NCBI GenBank assembly: GCA_003561715.1
Contig: PWVU01000089.1
Coordinates: forward strand, 1-11,714
Reading direction: 5' to 3'
Source of the DNA: Candidatus Kaiserbacteria bacterium
GTDB lineage: Bacteria; Patescibacteriota; Minisyncoccia; Phycocordibacterales; UBA12088
Length of the DNA: 11,714 nt
The translations under genes and the position numbers were made by a program. This document shows positions 1 through 6,780 of the stretch, one piece after another (the stretch's first letter is position 1; each line of letters starts with the position of its first letter). The notes under the pieces are model-generated. The model made no database searches and was not told the DNA's origin. It saw only the letters and a program-made list of their open reading frames with translations.

Positions 1-363
1 CTAGATGCCGTAAGATTTGAAATAGGTGATACAGATGAAAGTGATGCACTACTACAAAATGAAGAAATTATGTATGTTTTAGATGAAGAAATGGATTCTG
101 TATTAAGAGCTGCTTTAAGATGTTGTGAAAATATTATAGCAAGATTTTCACGTGAAGTTAATAAGAAGATAGGACCAACTAGTATAAATGCCAGTGAAGC
201 AGTTCAGCACTATCAGCAATTAGCTGATAATATTCGGCGTAGACTTCAAATTAAAGCTATGATATATTGTGGTAGTTTGTCATTATCAGAAGAAGAAAAA
301 GATACAAGAAATAAAGATTTGAAAAAGCCCATATTTAAGCGAAATATAATGTCGCATCAGTAG
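1..363 (+). CDS. Head-tail connector protein (5'-truncated)
   Basis: The frame is open from base 1 and ends at TAG 361-363, so the true start lies upstream of the window; the ATG at 70 is internal. The visible product begins LDAVRFEIGDTDESDALL, a signature common in small phage proteins encoded just after the major capsid gene ('VRFLIGDTDxxDPLL-xDEEI'). The rest is helical, with two amphipathic stretches ending in a basic RRR segment at 237-245. By family resemblance and position it is the neck connector that docks under the portal and starts the head-tail interface. The next gene follows after 8 bases, and its ribosome binding site overlaps this stop codon. I recognise the family from pattern memory only; the exact subfamily is uncertain. 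Confidence 0.65.
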   Translation, partial: LDAVRFEIGDTDESDALLQNEEIMYVLDEEMDSVLRAALRCCENIIARFSREVNKKIGPTSINASEAVQHYQQLADNIRRRLQIKAMIYCGSLSLSEEEKDTRNKDLKKPIFKRNIMSHQ

Positions 364-371
364 GAGTAATC

Positions 372-695
372 ATGGACAAGCCGCTAAGAAATATGCTGCA
401 TAAAGAAGTTTTATATAAGGAAAGAATTGGTACAAATGATAGAAATGTGCCTACTTTTGCGTCATCACTTACTTTAATATGCTTTATTTATGGTAACAGA
501 ACTATTGCGCAGGATAGTGAAGGTGAAGAGATTGTCTCTAATATTACTTTAATTTTTGAGCCAAATGAAGTTACTAATAATATAAAAATTAATGATGTGT
601 TTACTATAAGTGAGATTGATTGGCCAGTAAGAGTATTACCAATACCTTATTATGATGATAAAGGACAAATTTATTGTGTTGAGGTGAGTTTATAA
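372..695 (+). CDS. Head closure / head-tail stopper protein
   Basis: This 107-residue protein has the size, position and beta-rich pattern of the head-completion (stopper) proteins that seal the portal channel in siphoviruses (the SPP1 gp16-type position). The N-terminal part (about residues 10-30) resembles the usual opening of that group, in which a charged 'evLYKERIGTND' strand is followed by a loop with 'vPtF'. The middle 'DSEGEEIVSNITLIF' resembles the conserved 'D.dGEevVSn..vyv' segment of that group. The AGGAG at 362-366 overlaps the previous stop and sits 5 bases before the ATG. The stop TAA (693-695) shares its last A with the next ATG, which suggests translational coupling. Assignment is by motif and synteny. 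Confidence 0.65.
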   Translation: MDKPLRNMLHKEVLYKERIGTNDRNVPTFASSLTLICFIYGNRTIAQDSEGEEIVSNITLIFEPNEVTNNIKINDVFTISEIDWPVRVLPIPYYDDKGQIYCVEVSL

Positions 696-1138
696 TGGCT
701 AATGTTGTAAATATTAAACTTAGAAAAAGTGATGAAAGACGCCTTAATGCAAGAATGGAAAAAGCTAATCATTATGTAGGTGTTGGAGCTAGAGAAGGTT
801 TAAGAGAATTTGCAAGAAAAGTAATAAACCGCAGCCAACCGTTAGTTCCTGTATGGACAGGCGCTATGAAAAGTACCTATTATATTAGACCACCAAGAGT
901 TTCTAAAAATAGAACTACAATTGATTTTGGTTATGATGGTACTACACGAACTAATCCAAGAACAGGTATTCCGGTAAGTGAGTATCTTATGAAGCAGCAT
1001 GAAGATTTGTCATTGAACCATCCACGCGGCGGTCAAGCAAAGTTTTTTGAGCAACCTTTAGTAGAACTACAAACAGAGTTTTTAGCAAATATGGGAAATA
1101 ATATATGGAAAGCACTAGGAACTTTAAGAAATAGGTAA
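695..1138 (+). CDS. HK97 gp10-like head-tail joining protein
   Basis: This 147-residue basic protein has the hallmarks of the HK97 gp10 / minor capsid joining family. There is an N-terminal helix with 'GLREFARKVINRSQPLVPVWTGAM' character (split here: GLREFARK, then LVPVWTGAMKSTYY), where 'P.P..TGa...s' is the conserved core. A later H..D...NHPRGGQAKFFEQPL stretch matches the family's 'h...g..kfle.pl' end, followed by a C-terminal helix. In the virion it would help link tail to neck. It starts in a TAATG overlap with the upstream gene, with GAGGTGAG at 681-688 as ribosome binding site. Confidence 0.75.
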   Translation: MANVVNIKLRKSDERRLNARMEKANHYVGVGAREGLREFARKVINRSQPLVPVWTGAMKSTYYIRPPRVSKNRTTIDFGYDGTTRTNPRTGIPVSEYLMKQHEDLSLNHPRGGQAKFFEQPLVELQTEFLANMGNNIWKALGTLRNR

Positions 1139-1158
1139 TTAAGAAAGGATTTGACTTA

Positions 1159-1539
1159 ATGCTTCTAGATGATTTTAAAACTTATATTATAAATAATAAT
1201 CTACAGGGTAGTTTTGAGACTTGGATTGATACAAGACCAGATCAACCAGACTCTGTTATATGTTTGTTTGAGTATTCGGGAGATTCAACGCAGACTGGTG
1301 TAGAAGCATTGAGTAGAAATATACAGTTGTTAGTCAGGGCTTTTGATTATGATGAATGCAGAAACAAGATTAATCAGTTGTTTAATGAGTTTGACCAACC
1401 TGTTGACAGAGCAATTAGTTTAACTACTTCAAGATGGACATTAATTGCGGCAAAGCAGCCACCGTTTAAAATGGAAGTTGATGCTTTAAATAGGCAGGTT
1501 ATGGTTTTTAATATGATTGTTGTTACACACCGAGACTAA
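1159..1539 (+). CDS. Minor capsid / tail terminator-like protein
   Basis: This 126-residue protein looks like the Firmicutes phage minor capsid proteins that fill the tail-terminator position. It has an N-terminal helix, a strand with a YSGDSTQ loop near residues 39-45, and a strand 'RNIQLLVRAFDYDECRNKIN' leading into the long helix. The C-terminal pair of strands contains 'PPFKMEVDALNRQVMVFNM', where these families show 'P..l..D..gr..f..n'. Tail terminators cap the finished tube and dock it to the head. The gene directly precedes the major tail protein, as expected for this role. Ribosome binding site AAAGGA at 1144-1149, 9 bases before the ATG. Confidence 0.65.
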   Translation: MLLDDFKTYIINNNLQGSFETWIDTRPDQPDSVICLFEYSGDSTQTGVEALSRNIQLLVRAFDYDECRNKINQLFNEFDQPVDRAISLTTSRWTLIAAKQPPFKMEVDALNRQVMVFNMIVVTHRD

Positions 1540-1543
1540 TTTT

Positions 1544-1551
1544 AAGGAGGT
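1544..1551 (+). promoter_or_regulatory. Near-perfect Shine-Dalgarno of the major tail gene
   Basis: AAGGAGGT lies 6 bases before ATG 1558. It is the closest match to the anti-Shine-Dalgarno consensus in the window. It stands before the gene whose product is needed in the highest copy number, which fits translation-level tuning within one transcript. Confidence 0.85.
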
Positions 1552-1557
1552 AATAAA

Positions 1558-2136
1558 ATGCCAGGCGTACCCATTGGTTTAAGAGACTTGCATTATGCGT
1601 TACTAACTAATGATGAGGTAGATCCAACTCCTGCAATTAATTATGAGGTACCGGAAAGAATTATTGGGGCTGTTCAAGCTAATATTAACCCCAACCCATC
1701 TTCAGAAAGTTTGTTTGCTGATGATGGTCCTATGGAAACGGCTACTACTTTAGGACAAATAACATTAGAACTAATAACAGCAGACTTACCTTTGGATGTT
1801 CAAGCTACTTTGTTAGGTCATGATTATGATGCTGCAAATGGTATTCTTATTAGAAAGGCAGAAGATATTGCTCCATGGGTAGCGGTAGGTTTTAGATCAT
1901 TAAAGTCTAATGGTAACTATCGTTATACATGGCTAACTAAAGGTAGATTTAGTGTTCCTGAGCTTAATCATGAAACTAAGACTGATTCAATTAACTTTCA
2001 AACACCCACTATAAATGGTAGTTTTGTTAAAAGAGAAGCTGACGATGTTTATATTTTCCAAGGTGATGAAAATGATACAAACTTTGCACCCGGTACATGG
2101 TTTACTGCCGGTGTATTAGAAACAATCAGATCTTAA
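1558..2136 (+). CDS. Major tail tube protein (phi13 family)
   Basis: This 192-residue protein matches the phi13-type major tail protein family of Firmicutes phages. An N-terminal 'IGLRDLHYALLTND' strand is followed by 'IIGAVQANINPNPSSE'. Then come the characteristic LFADDGPME segment (residues about 51-59), 'LPLDVQATLLGHDYD' (about 77-91), and the 'PWVAVGFRSLKSNGNYRYTW' block (about 102-121) with the following KGRFSVPE. These are the family's 'yADd...e', 'LLGh' and 'P.vAvGf...k.nG..rY.WlyKg.f' landmarks. The product polymerises as rings around the tape measure to form the tail tube. Length is typical. It carries the strongest ribosome binding site here, consistent with high output. Confidence 0.88.
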   Translation: MPGVPIGLRDLHYALLTNDEVDPTPAINYEVPERIIGAVQANINPNPSSESLFADDGPMETATTLGQITLELITADLPLDVQATLLGHDYDAANGILIRKAEDIAPWVAVGFRSLKSNGNYRYTWLTKGRFSVPELNHETKTDSINFQTPTINGSFVKREADDVYIFQGDENDTNFAPGTWFTAGVLETIRS

Positions 2137-2159
2137 AATAAAATTAAAGGGTGGGAATA

Positions 2160-2537
2160 ATGAGCGGCATTAAAGATGTAAAAGCGACTGCTGTTAAAAT
2201 TACATTGGATAAAGAACGTTCTTTATTGTATGATTTAAATGCTTGGGGCGAGCTTGAAGAACAATTTGGTTCTATTGAAGAGGTTCTAAAAATACATGAA
2301 ACTAAGAGTGTAAAAAGCTTTACTACATTATTGTGGGCTGGGTTAATTCATGAAGATGATACTCTTACTCAAAAAGATGTAGGTAAGATGTTAACTTTTA
2401 GAACCTTAACAGAAAATATGCAACTAATAACTGAAGCAATTGAAAATAGTATGCCCGAACTTACAGAAGAACAAAAGAAAGAGGCAGATAAATTTTTAGA
2501 GCAGCAGGAGCAGCAACAAACTGAGGGAAACATTTAG
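2160..2537 (+). CDS. Tail assembly chaperone, short (G-like) form
   Basis: This 125-residue product comes from ATG 2160. An in-frame GTG at 2151 would add three residues, but the ribosome binding site GGGTGGG (2149-2155) overlaps that GTG and is correctly placed only for ATG 2160. Residues 12-38 form the recognisable opening of this family: a strand 'VKITLDKERSLLYDLNAW' followed by GELEEQFGS. A helical domain with a WAGLIHED core comes next, then an acidic Gln-rich tail. Such proteins sit between the tube and tape measure genes and coat the tape measure before tube polymerisation. Ribosomes that do not shift stop at TAG 2535-2537, just after the slippery site. This is the zero-frame product of a frameshift pair. 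Confidence 0.85.
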   Translation: MSGIKDVKATAVKITLDKERSLLYDLNAWGELEEQFGSIEEVLKIHETKSVKSFTTLLWAGLIHEDDTLTQKDVGKMLTFRTLTENMQLITEAIENSMPELTEEQKKEADKFLEQQEQQQTEGNI

Positions 2538-2731
2538 AGTGCACTTCTAATGATATATGGGATTGGGGTGAAATGTATTATATAGGACGAACACTTTTAG
2601 GTAAATCAGAAGATAATTTCTGGAGGTGCACTCCTCGCCACATTTATAGACAACTGGCAGTTCACTCAAAGTTTAATAGTACAGACGAAGACCCAAATAG
2701 GCAAGAGAAATATATAGATCAAATATTGTAG
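2160..2731 (+). CDS. Tail assembly chaperone, long (GT-like) form made by -1 frameshift
   Basis: The long product joins frame 2160-2531 to the -1 frame from 2531 to TAG 2729-2731, giving 190 residues (124 + 66) with junction TEGN|HLEC. The -1 frame has no credible start of its own after TGA 2522-2524; it does contain ATG 2573, but without a good ribosome binding site. The extension encodes NDIWDWGEMYYIG and SEDNFWRCTPRHIY. This matches the 'W.W...yy...lG.sedeFWr.TPR' domain seen as the downstream chaperone reading frame in many Firmicutes phages. By analogy with lambda gpG/gpGT, the extra domain would bind tube subunits and bring them to the tape measure. The shift is inferred from sequence, not measured. 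Confidence 0.85.
2525..2531 (+). promoter_or_regulatory. Programmed -1 ribosomal frameshift heptamer GGGAAAC
   Basis: In the zero frame the codons read GAG GGA AAC ATT TAG. The heptamer G GGA AAC is therefore of the X XXY YYZ form and correctly phased. Slipping back one base gives GGG AAA CAT, which enters the conserved downstream domain. The zero-frame stop is only one codon further on. It differs from the lambda G-T site (GGGAAAG) in the last base only. Confidence 0.9.
2538..2632 (+). other. Possible RNA structure downstream of the slippery site
   Basis: AGTGCACT at 2538-2545 begins 6 bases after the slippery heptamer. GGTGCACT at 2625-2632 can pair with it antiparallel over 8 positions (seven Watson-Crick pairs and one G-T). 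The first copy is itself palindromic, and a small local hairpin from the flanking TAGA/TCTA is an alternative. Spacing suits a frameshift stimulator, but the 79-base loop is long and no folding was computed. Confidence 0.25.
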
Positions 2732-2733
2732 TT

Positions 2734-2741
2734 GAGGAGGT
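2734..2741 (+). promoter_or_regulatory. Shine-Dalgarno of the tape measure gene
   Basis: GAGGAGGT lies immediately after the chaperone long-form stop (2729-2731) and 6 bases before ATG 2748. It confirms that start, with independent initiation of the tape measure gene. Confidence 0.8.
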
Positions 2742-2747
2742 TTATCT

Positions 2748-5700
2748 ATGGCTGATTTACATGCCGGTCGACTAAGAGCTGATGCTGAACTAAATACTGA
2801 AAGATTTAGACAAGGCATCTCAAGAATACGTGGCTCAATGGCTCATTTAGGCGCCGGTTTTCAAAAAGCCTTTGGTAGAGATCCTCAACGTGCTTTGCAG
2901 GAGACGGAGAAAACAGCAAAAAGAGTTACTTGGACAATACGTGGTTATATTAAAGATACTAGTAGAGTTATTACTGGTATCTTAATTTCACAGGTGTTTT
3001 ATCATACTCTACGGCAGGTTAGAATGATGACTGCTGCTGTGTGGGAAAATGCTAAAGCAGTTGAACAAACTACTATTGCCTATGAACTCCTTTTGGGTAA
3101 TCAAAAAGAAGCTAGTGAATATATGTATGCACTTATTGATTTTGTAGCTAAAACACCTTTTGAATGGGAGGGTGTAGATCAAGCTGCAAAAAGACTATTA
3201 GCAGTAGGTTTTACAGCAGAACAAACTATTCCTATTCTAAGAACATTAGCTGACACAACGGCTCTTATGGGAGGTGACCCTGTTCAATTAGAAAGATTGA
3301 ATAGGGCTATTTATCAAATAGCTGCAAAAGGTAGATTACAAGGTATTGAAGTAAGGCAGTTAATGGAAGCTGGAATACCCGCTGCAGAAATATTAACAGA
3401 AAAATTAGGTTTAACAACGGATGAATTAGTTAATATATCACAGGCACAAATACCTGCTGGCGTAGCTATAGCCGCACTTTTAGAAGGAATGCATGAACGT
3501 TTTGAAGGTGCTGCTGAATTAATTGAGAGAACTGTTGCTGGCATGACAACTACTATTCGTGATAATTTTTTAATGCTCAGTAGGATTTTAACTGAAGGCT
3601 TATTTGAACGTTACCGAGCATTTTTAGAATCTTTTTTGGATAGAATTGTATATTTAAACGATGTAGTTATGAAATATGGTGTGCATGGATTTTTTCAAGC
3701 TATTATTCCAGAGCGCATGTTTGAACCTATAATGCATCTTATACAAGCAGTTCAATTATTCGTAAAAGAAATAGGAAAATTGTATAATGCTTTTAGACCT
3801 TTAATAACTGTACTTAGTGACGCTTTTATTTATGCATTATCTGCTGTTTCTACAACTATGCTAGTAGTATTACGTGGTTTAAATGGGCTTATACAAGGTT
3901 TGCAAGCTGCTTATTATTGGGCAGTAACTAACATACCGGGTTTTAGTCAATTAGCGTATGTTTTAAGACAGCTTTTGGTAGCTTTTTTAGCCGCTCAAGC
4001 TATGTATCTCGTATATTCTGCTATGCGCCTTATGGTTATTGCAGGTCCATTAGCTTTTATTTTTGCACATTTAAAAACAGCCATATCGGCTTTAACTAGA
4101 GCAGTTATGGCTTTAAATATAGCTTTATTATTTAATGTTAAAGTACTAATAATTGCGCTAGTTGGGCTTGGTATAGTATTAGCTGCTAATAGAATATGGA
4201 ACTTAAAAGCTAGTTTTGATGGTTTATGGAATTCTATAAAAGCCGGTTTAGGTTTTACAAAACCTGTAACAAGAGATCTTACTAATTTAGGTGAAAGTAG
4301 CGACAAATTTAATCAATCATTAGAAGATGTATTAGACAGTATTCGTGGTATTGGTTCTGAAGCAAGTGATGAAATGGACAAAGCGGGCGATGGAGCAGGT
4401 AAAGCAGCAGATAAAGCTGAAAAAGGTTTTAAAAAGTTCTTAGCTTCTTTTGATGAAGTTTATAATGTACCAGATGCTCTTGATAGTGCTGCTGATTCTT
4501 TGTCTGGTATAGGTGATACACTAGATACAGATTTATTTGAAGAGTTACCGTTAGATGCAGCTTTAGCTGGAATAGGGGACGGTATAGATCCTGGTGTTTA
4601 TTTTGATGATCTTTTTGATGGATTATTTCCTGAAACTGATGTAAAAGCTTGGTGGCAAAAGCTTTGGGATGGTTTAAAAGGTATATATCAAGATTTTATA
4701 GTCGGTACTTTAAACGATATATGGTCATTTTTTGATGCTGTATCTGCTACTCTTAGAACTCTTGCACAAGCATTTTTTGATTTTACTTTTACTACTATGA
4801 AGAGAATATGGGATTTATATAATGATATAAGAGCAATTTATCATGAATTTGTTGAGCTAACTTGGGACAGTATTATAGATACATTAAAAACAACTGCTAA
4901 GCATATTTCTTGGTGGGCTACTATTACTACTTTGCACTTTGAAGATTGGTGGGAAACTATAAAAGGCTTATGGGAAGAATTTAAAGAATTAACTATAGAT
5001 GCTTTTATAGATATATTTACAATAACAGTAGAAAGAATACGTAATTGGGCTACAAATACTTATAGTATATTTAGTGGGTGGTGGGAAGGCACAAAAGAAA
5101 TATGGGAAGAATTTAAAAAGTTAATTATGGGTAATATAATAGAGTCTCTTGTAGTAACTTGGGAGGCTATAAAAGAATGGGTTAACAATACAATGGAGTC
5201 TTATGAAAAATGGGGAGAAGGTTTATTAGAAATTTTTGAAGATATTTGGGATGAGCCTATTTTGGTTCTTCTATGGCGTTTCATAAAACTTACGTATGAG
5301 ACTATAAAAGGGTGGGTTTCTGATACTCTTGATTTATATGAAGAATGGAAAGATGATATAGCTGCAATATGGGATGGATGGTGGGAAGAAGCTGTAACAT
5401 TGTTTGAGGAATTTATTACTAATACAAAAGAAGCAATAGAAGAATGGATAAAAGTAACATTAAAAGAATGGGAAGGTTGGAAAGAAGATGTTTGGGAAGT
5501 AATTGAAGAATGGTATATTGAGGCTAAAAGACTATTTGATACAGCAGTAGAAGAAACTAAAAAAACAATAGAAAGCTGGATAGGACATACTGAAAGATTA
5601 TATGAATCATGGAAAACAGAAGTTATTGAAATATGGGAAGAATGGTATGAAGGTGTTAAAGATTTAGTAGAAGAAGCTATTAAGACCACAAAGAAGCATA

Positions 5701-6407
5701 TAGAAGAATGGATAATAGATATGGAAGAAAAGTTTGAATATTGGAAAGGTGCTATAATTGATATTTGGAAAAAATGGTATGAAGAGACTGAAAGTTGGTT
5801 TATAAAGACGTTTAAAGAAAACTATGATAGGTTAGTTACTTGGGTTAAAGATATGTATAAGAAATTTGTTGAATGGTACGATGATACAATAGAACTTATA
5901 GTAGAATGGGCTGAAGGTATTGAGTCTACCTTTGAAGAACTGTGGGGAGATTTGTGGACTGCTGCTAAAGGCTTTTGGTCAGATTTATCTTCGTTAATAA
6001 AGCGCACTATAAATGATATTATTGATTGGGTTAATATTTTAATCAGAGCTTGGAATAAATTAGGTTTTGAAACACCTGATTGGGCACGGCGTGCAGGTTT
6101 TGCAGATAGATATGGTACAATAAATGTTAGAGAAATACCTAAACTTGAGACAGGCGGCATAGTTAGGAAGCACTCAGTAGTTGAAGTTGGAGAAGGTAAT
6201 AAGCCAGAAGCGGTTGTTCCATTAACCGGTCCGCATGGTCAAAAATTTGCTAATATGATTGCAGAGCGTATCGGTGATATAATAGGAGACGATAGAATGC
6301 CTCCATTATACGTTGGTACTTTAATAACTGATGAGCGCGGTTTAGTAGAATTAGAAAGAAGGATGAAAGTTGTTAGAGCAGATGAAGCCATTAGGGGGAG
6401 TGTATAA
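2748..6407 (+). CDS. Tail tape measure protein
   Basis: This 1219-residue protein sets tail length and is later ejected through the tube. Residues about 80-275 form a textbook tape measure N-terminal domain: TIAYELLLGN, FVAKTPFEW, LAVGFTAEQ, the GRLQGIEVRQLMEAGIPA block, and TVAGMTTTIRDNF. Hydrophobic helices follow at about 405-482, including VLIIALVGLGIVLAAN, consistent with membrane insertion during DNA delivery. A linker contains LASFDEVYNV (565-574), a version of a motif frequent in Firmicutes tape measures, followed by an acidic, Asp-rich stretch to about 615. Residues 661-1057 are nine tandem 44-residue Trp-rich helical units. The C-terminus has the usual 'GGIV...VGEGNKPEAVVPL' element (about 1136-1159). 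At 1.5 A per helical residue the full length predicts a tail of roughly 180 nm. The stop overlaps the next ATG by one base. No peptidase or lysozyme domain is apparent. Confidence 0.95.
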   Translation: MADLHAGRLRADAELNTERFRQGISRIRGSMAHLGAGFQKAFGRDPQRALQETEKTAKRVTWTIRGYIKDTSRVITGILISQVFYHTLRQVRMMTAAVWENAKAVEQTTIAYELLLGNQKEASEYMYALIDFVAKTPFEWEGVDQAAKRLLAVGFTAEQTIPILRTLADTTALMGGDPVQLERLNRAIYQIAAKGRLQGIEVRQLMEAGIPAAEILTEKLGLTTDELVNISQAQIPAGVAIAALLEGMHERFEGAAELIERTVAGMTTTIRDNFLMLSRILTEGLFERYRAFLESFLDRIVYLNDVVMKYGVHGFFQAIIPERMFEPIMHLIQAVQLFVKEIGKLYNAFRPLITVLSDAFIYALSAVSTTMLVVLRGLNGLIQGLQAAYYWAVTNIPGFSQLAYVLRQLLVAFLAAQAMYLVYSAMRLMVIAGPLAFIFAHLKTAISALTRAVMALNIALLFNVKVLIIALVGLGIVLAANRIWNLKASFDGLWNSIKAGLGFTKPVTRDLTNLGESSDKFNQSLEDVLDSIRGIGSEASDEMDKAGDGAGKAADKAEKGFKKFLASFDEVYNVPDALDSAADSLSGIGDTLDTDLFEELPLDAALAGIGDGIDPGVYFDDLFDGLFPETDVKAWWQKLWDGLKGIYQDFIVGTLNDIWSFFDAVSATLRTLAQAFFDFTFTTMKRIWDLYNDIRAIYHEFVELTWDSIIDTLKTTAKHISWWATITTLHFEDWWETIKGLWEEFKELTIDAFIDIFTITVERIRNWATNTYSIFSGWWEGTKEIWEEFKKLIMGNIIESLVVTWEAIKEWVNNTMESYEKWGEGLLEIFEDIWDEPILVLLWRFIKLTYETIKGWVSDTLDLYEEWKDDIAAIWDGWWEEAVTLFEEFITNTKEAIEEWIKVTLKEWEGWKEDVWEVIEEWYIEAKRLFDTAVEETKKTIESWIGHTERLYESWKTEVIEIWEEWYEGVKDLVEEAIKTTKKHIEEWIIDMEEKFEYWKGAIIDIWKKWYEETESWFIKTFKENYDRLVTWVKDMYKKFVEWYDDTIELIVEWAEGIESTFEELWGDLWTAAKGFWSDLSSLIKRTINDIIDWVNILIRAWNKLGFETPDWARRAGFADRYGTINVREIPKLETGGIVRKHSVVEVGEGNKPEAVVPLTGPHGQKFANMIAERIGDIIGDDRMPPLYVGTLITDERGLVELERRMKVVRADEAIRGSV
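4728..5918 (+). repeat. Nine tandem 44-residue (132-base) Trp-rich units in the tape measure
   Basis: Units start at residues 661, 705, 749, 793 (45 residues, with one extra Pro at the end), 838, 882, 926, 970 and 1014. Aligned without other gaps, positions 19 and 30 are Trp in eight of nine units, position 41 is aromatic in eight of nine, and position 38 is usually aromatic. Hydrophobics also recur at 5, 16 and 27. All these positions fall on two 11-residue ladders (5/16/27/38 and 8/19/30/41), so each unit is four hendecads. A half unit (from residue about 631, with W at position 19) precedes the array, and a degenerate unit (about 1058-1101) follows it. The DNA copies are highly diverged, so the repeat is best seen in protein. 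Confidence 0.85.
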
Positions 6408-6778
6408 TGAGTGATGGTATGAATATAAGACTCCGTCTAGCAGGTGGTACATGGATTAAAATAAAAGTACCTAATGGTTTTAATATTCAAAGGTATAATC
6501 TTACAAAATCTGGTAGAATTGCTAACGGCGATATGACAATGGATTTTATAGCTAAAAAAAGAAAATTCTTATTTAGTTATGAATCAATATCTAAAAAGGA
6601 CTTTAATGATATTCTTAATATAGTTGACACAACTACAATGTTTTTTGAAATACAGTATGTTGAAAATGATGTAACTAAGACGGCAACTGTTTATGCTGGA
6701 CACATACCATCAGAAAGATTTAGAACTGATATGGGTTGGTATTGGAAGGATGTCAACTTTGATTTGATAGAGGTGTAG
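6407..6778 (+). CDS. Small distal-tail-like protein
   Basis: This 123-residue beta-rich protein lies between the tape measure and hub genes, the usual site of the distal tail (Dit) protein that forms the ring joining tube to tip. The central part reads 'GRIANGDMTMDFIAKKRK', then alternating helix and strand with a YESISKKDFNDIL helix, an 'FFEIQYVENDVTKTATVYAG' strand pair, and a final Trp/Tyr-rich strand. This resembles small siphovirus proteins of unknown function found at this locus ('r.a.G.m.rd.i..krki...w..l...e...il') and the N-terminal belt domain of Dit proteins. At 123 residues it lacks the C-terminal galectin-like half of a classic Dit. Ribosome binding site AGGGGGAG at 6393-6400; the ATG overlaps the tape measure stop. 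The function is inferred from context. Confidence 0.55.
   Translation: MSDGMNIRLRLAGGTWIKIKVPNGFNIQRYNLTKSGRIANGDMTMDFIAKKRKFLFSYESISKKDFNDILNIVDTTTMFFEIQYVENDVTKTATVYAGHIPSERFRTDMGWYWKDVNFDLIEV
6770..6775 (+). promoter_or_regulatory. Ribosome binding site that selects a TTG start
   Basis: GAGGTG overlaps the end of the preceding gene (stop 6776-6778) and lies 5 bases before TTG 6781. No ATG or GTG in that frame is placed as well, so TTG is taken as the start. Confidence 0.7.
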
Positions 6779-6780
6779 AT

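Noticed and set aside
2151..2160. GTG 2151 as start of the tail chaperone
   Set aside because: The Shine-Dalgarno-like GGGTGGG overlaps this GTG and is placed correctly only for ATG 2160.
2100..2160. Possible terminator or promoter between tube and chaperone genes
   Set aside because: The short spacer is AT-rich, with no stem followed by a T run and no pair of promoter boxes with proper spacing. AT-rich composition alone is not evidence.
2535..2731. Chaperone gene broken by a frameshift mutation (pseudogene)
   Set aside because: The break coincides with a correctly phased slippery heptamer at a locus where phages commonly use programmed shifting, and both parts keep conserved sequence.
3314..4306. 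Minus-strand frames at 3314-3544 and 3995-4306
   Set aside because: Both are antisense to conserved tape measure sequence, with no recognisable domain or start context.
5201..5689. 162-codon minus-strand frame opposite the tape measure repeats
   Set aside because: It lies wholly inside the strongly supported tape measure gene. Its Ser/His/Ile-rich product is what antisense reading of GAA/TGG/ATA-rich repeats gives, and it has no ribosome binding site or family resemblance.
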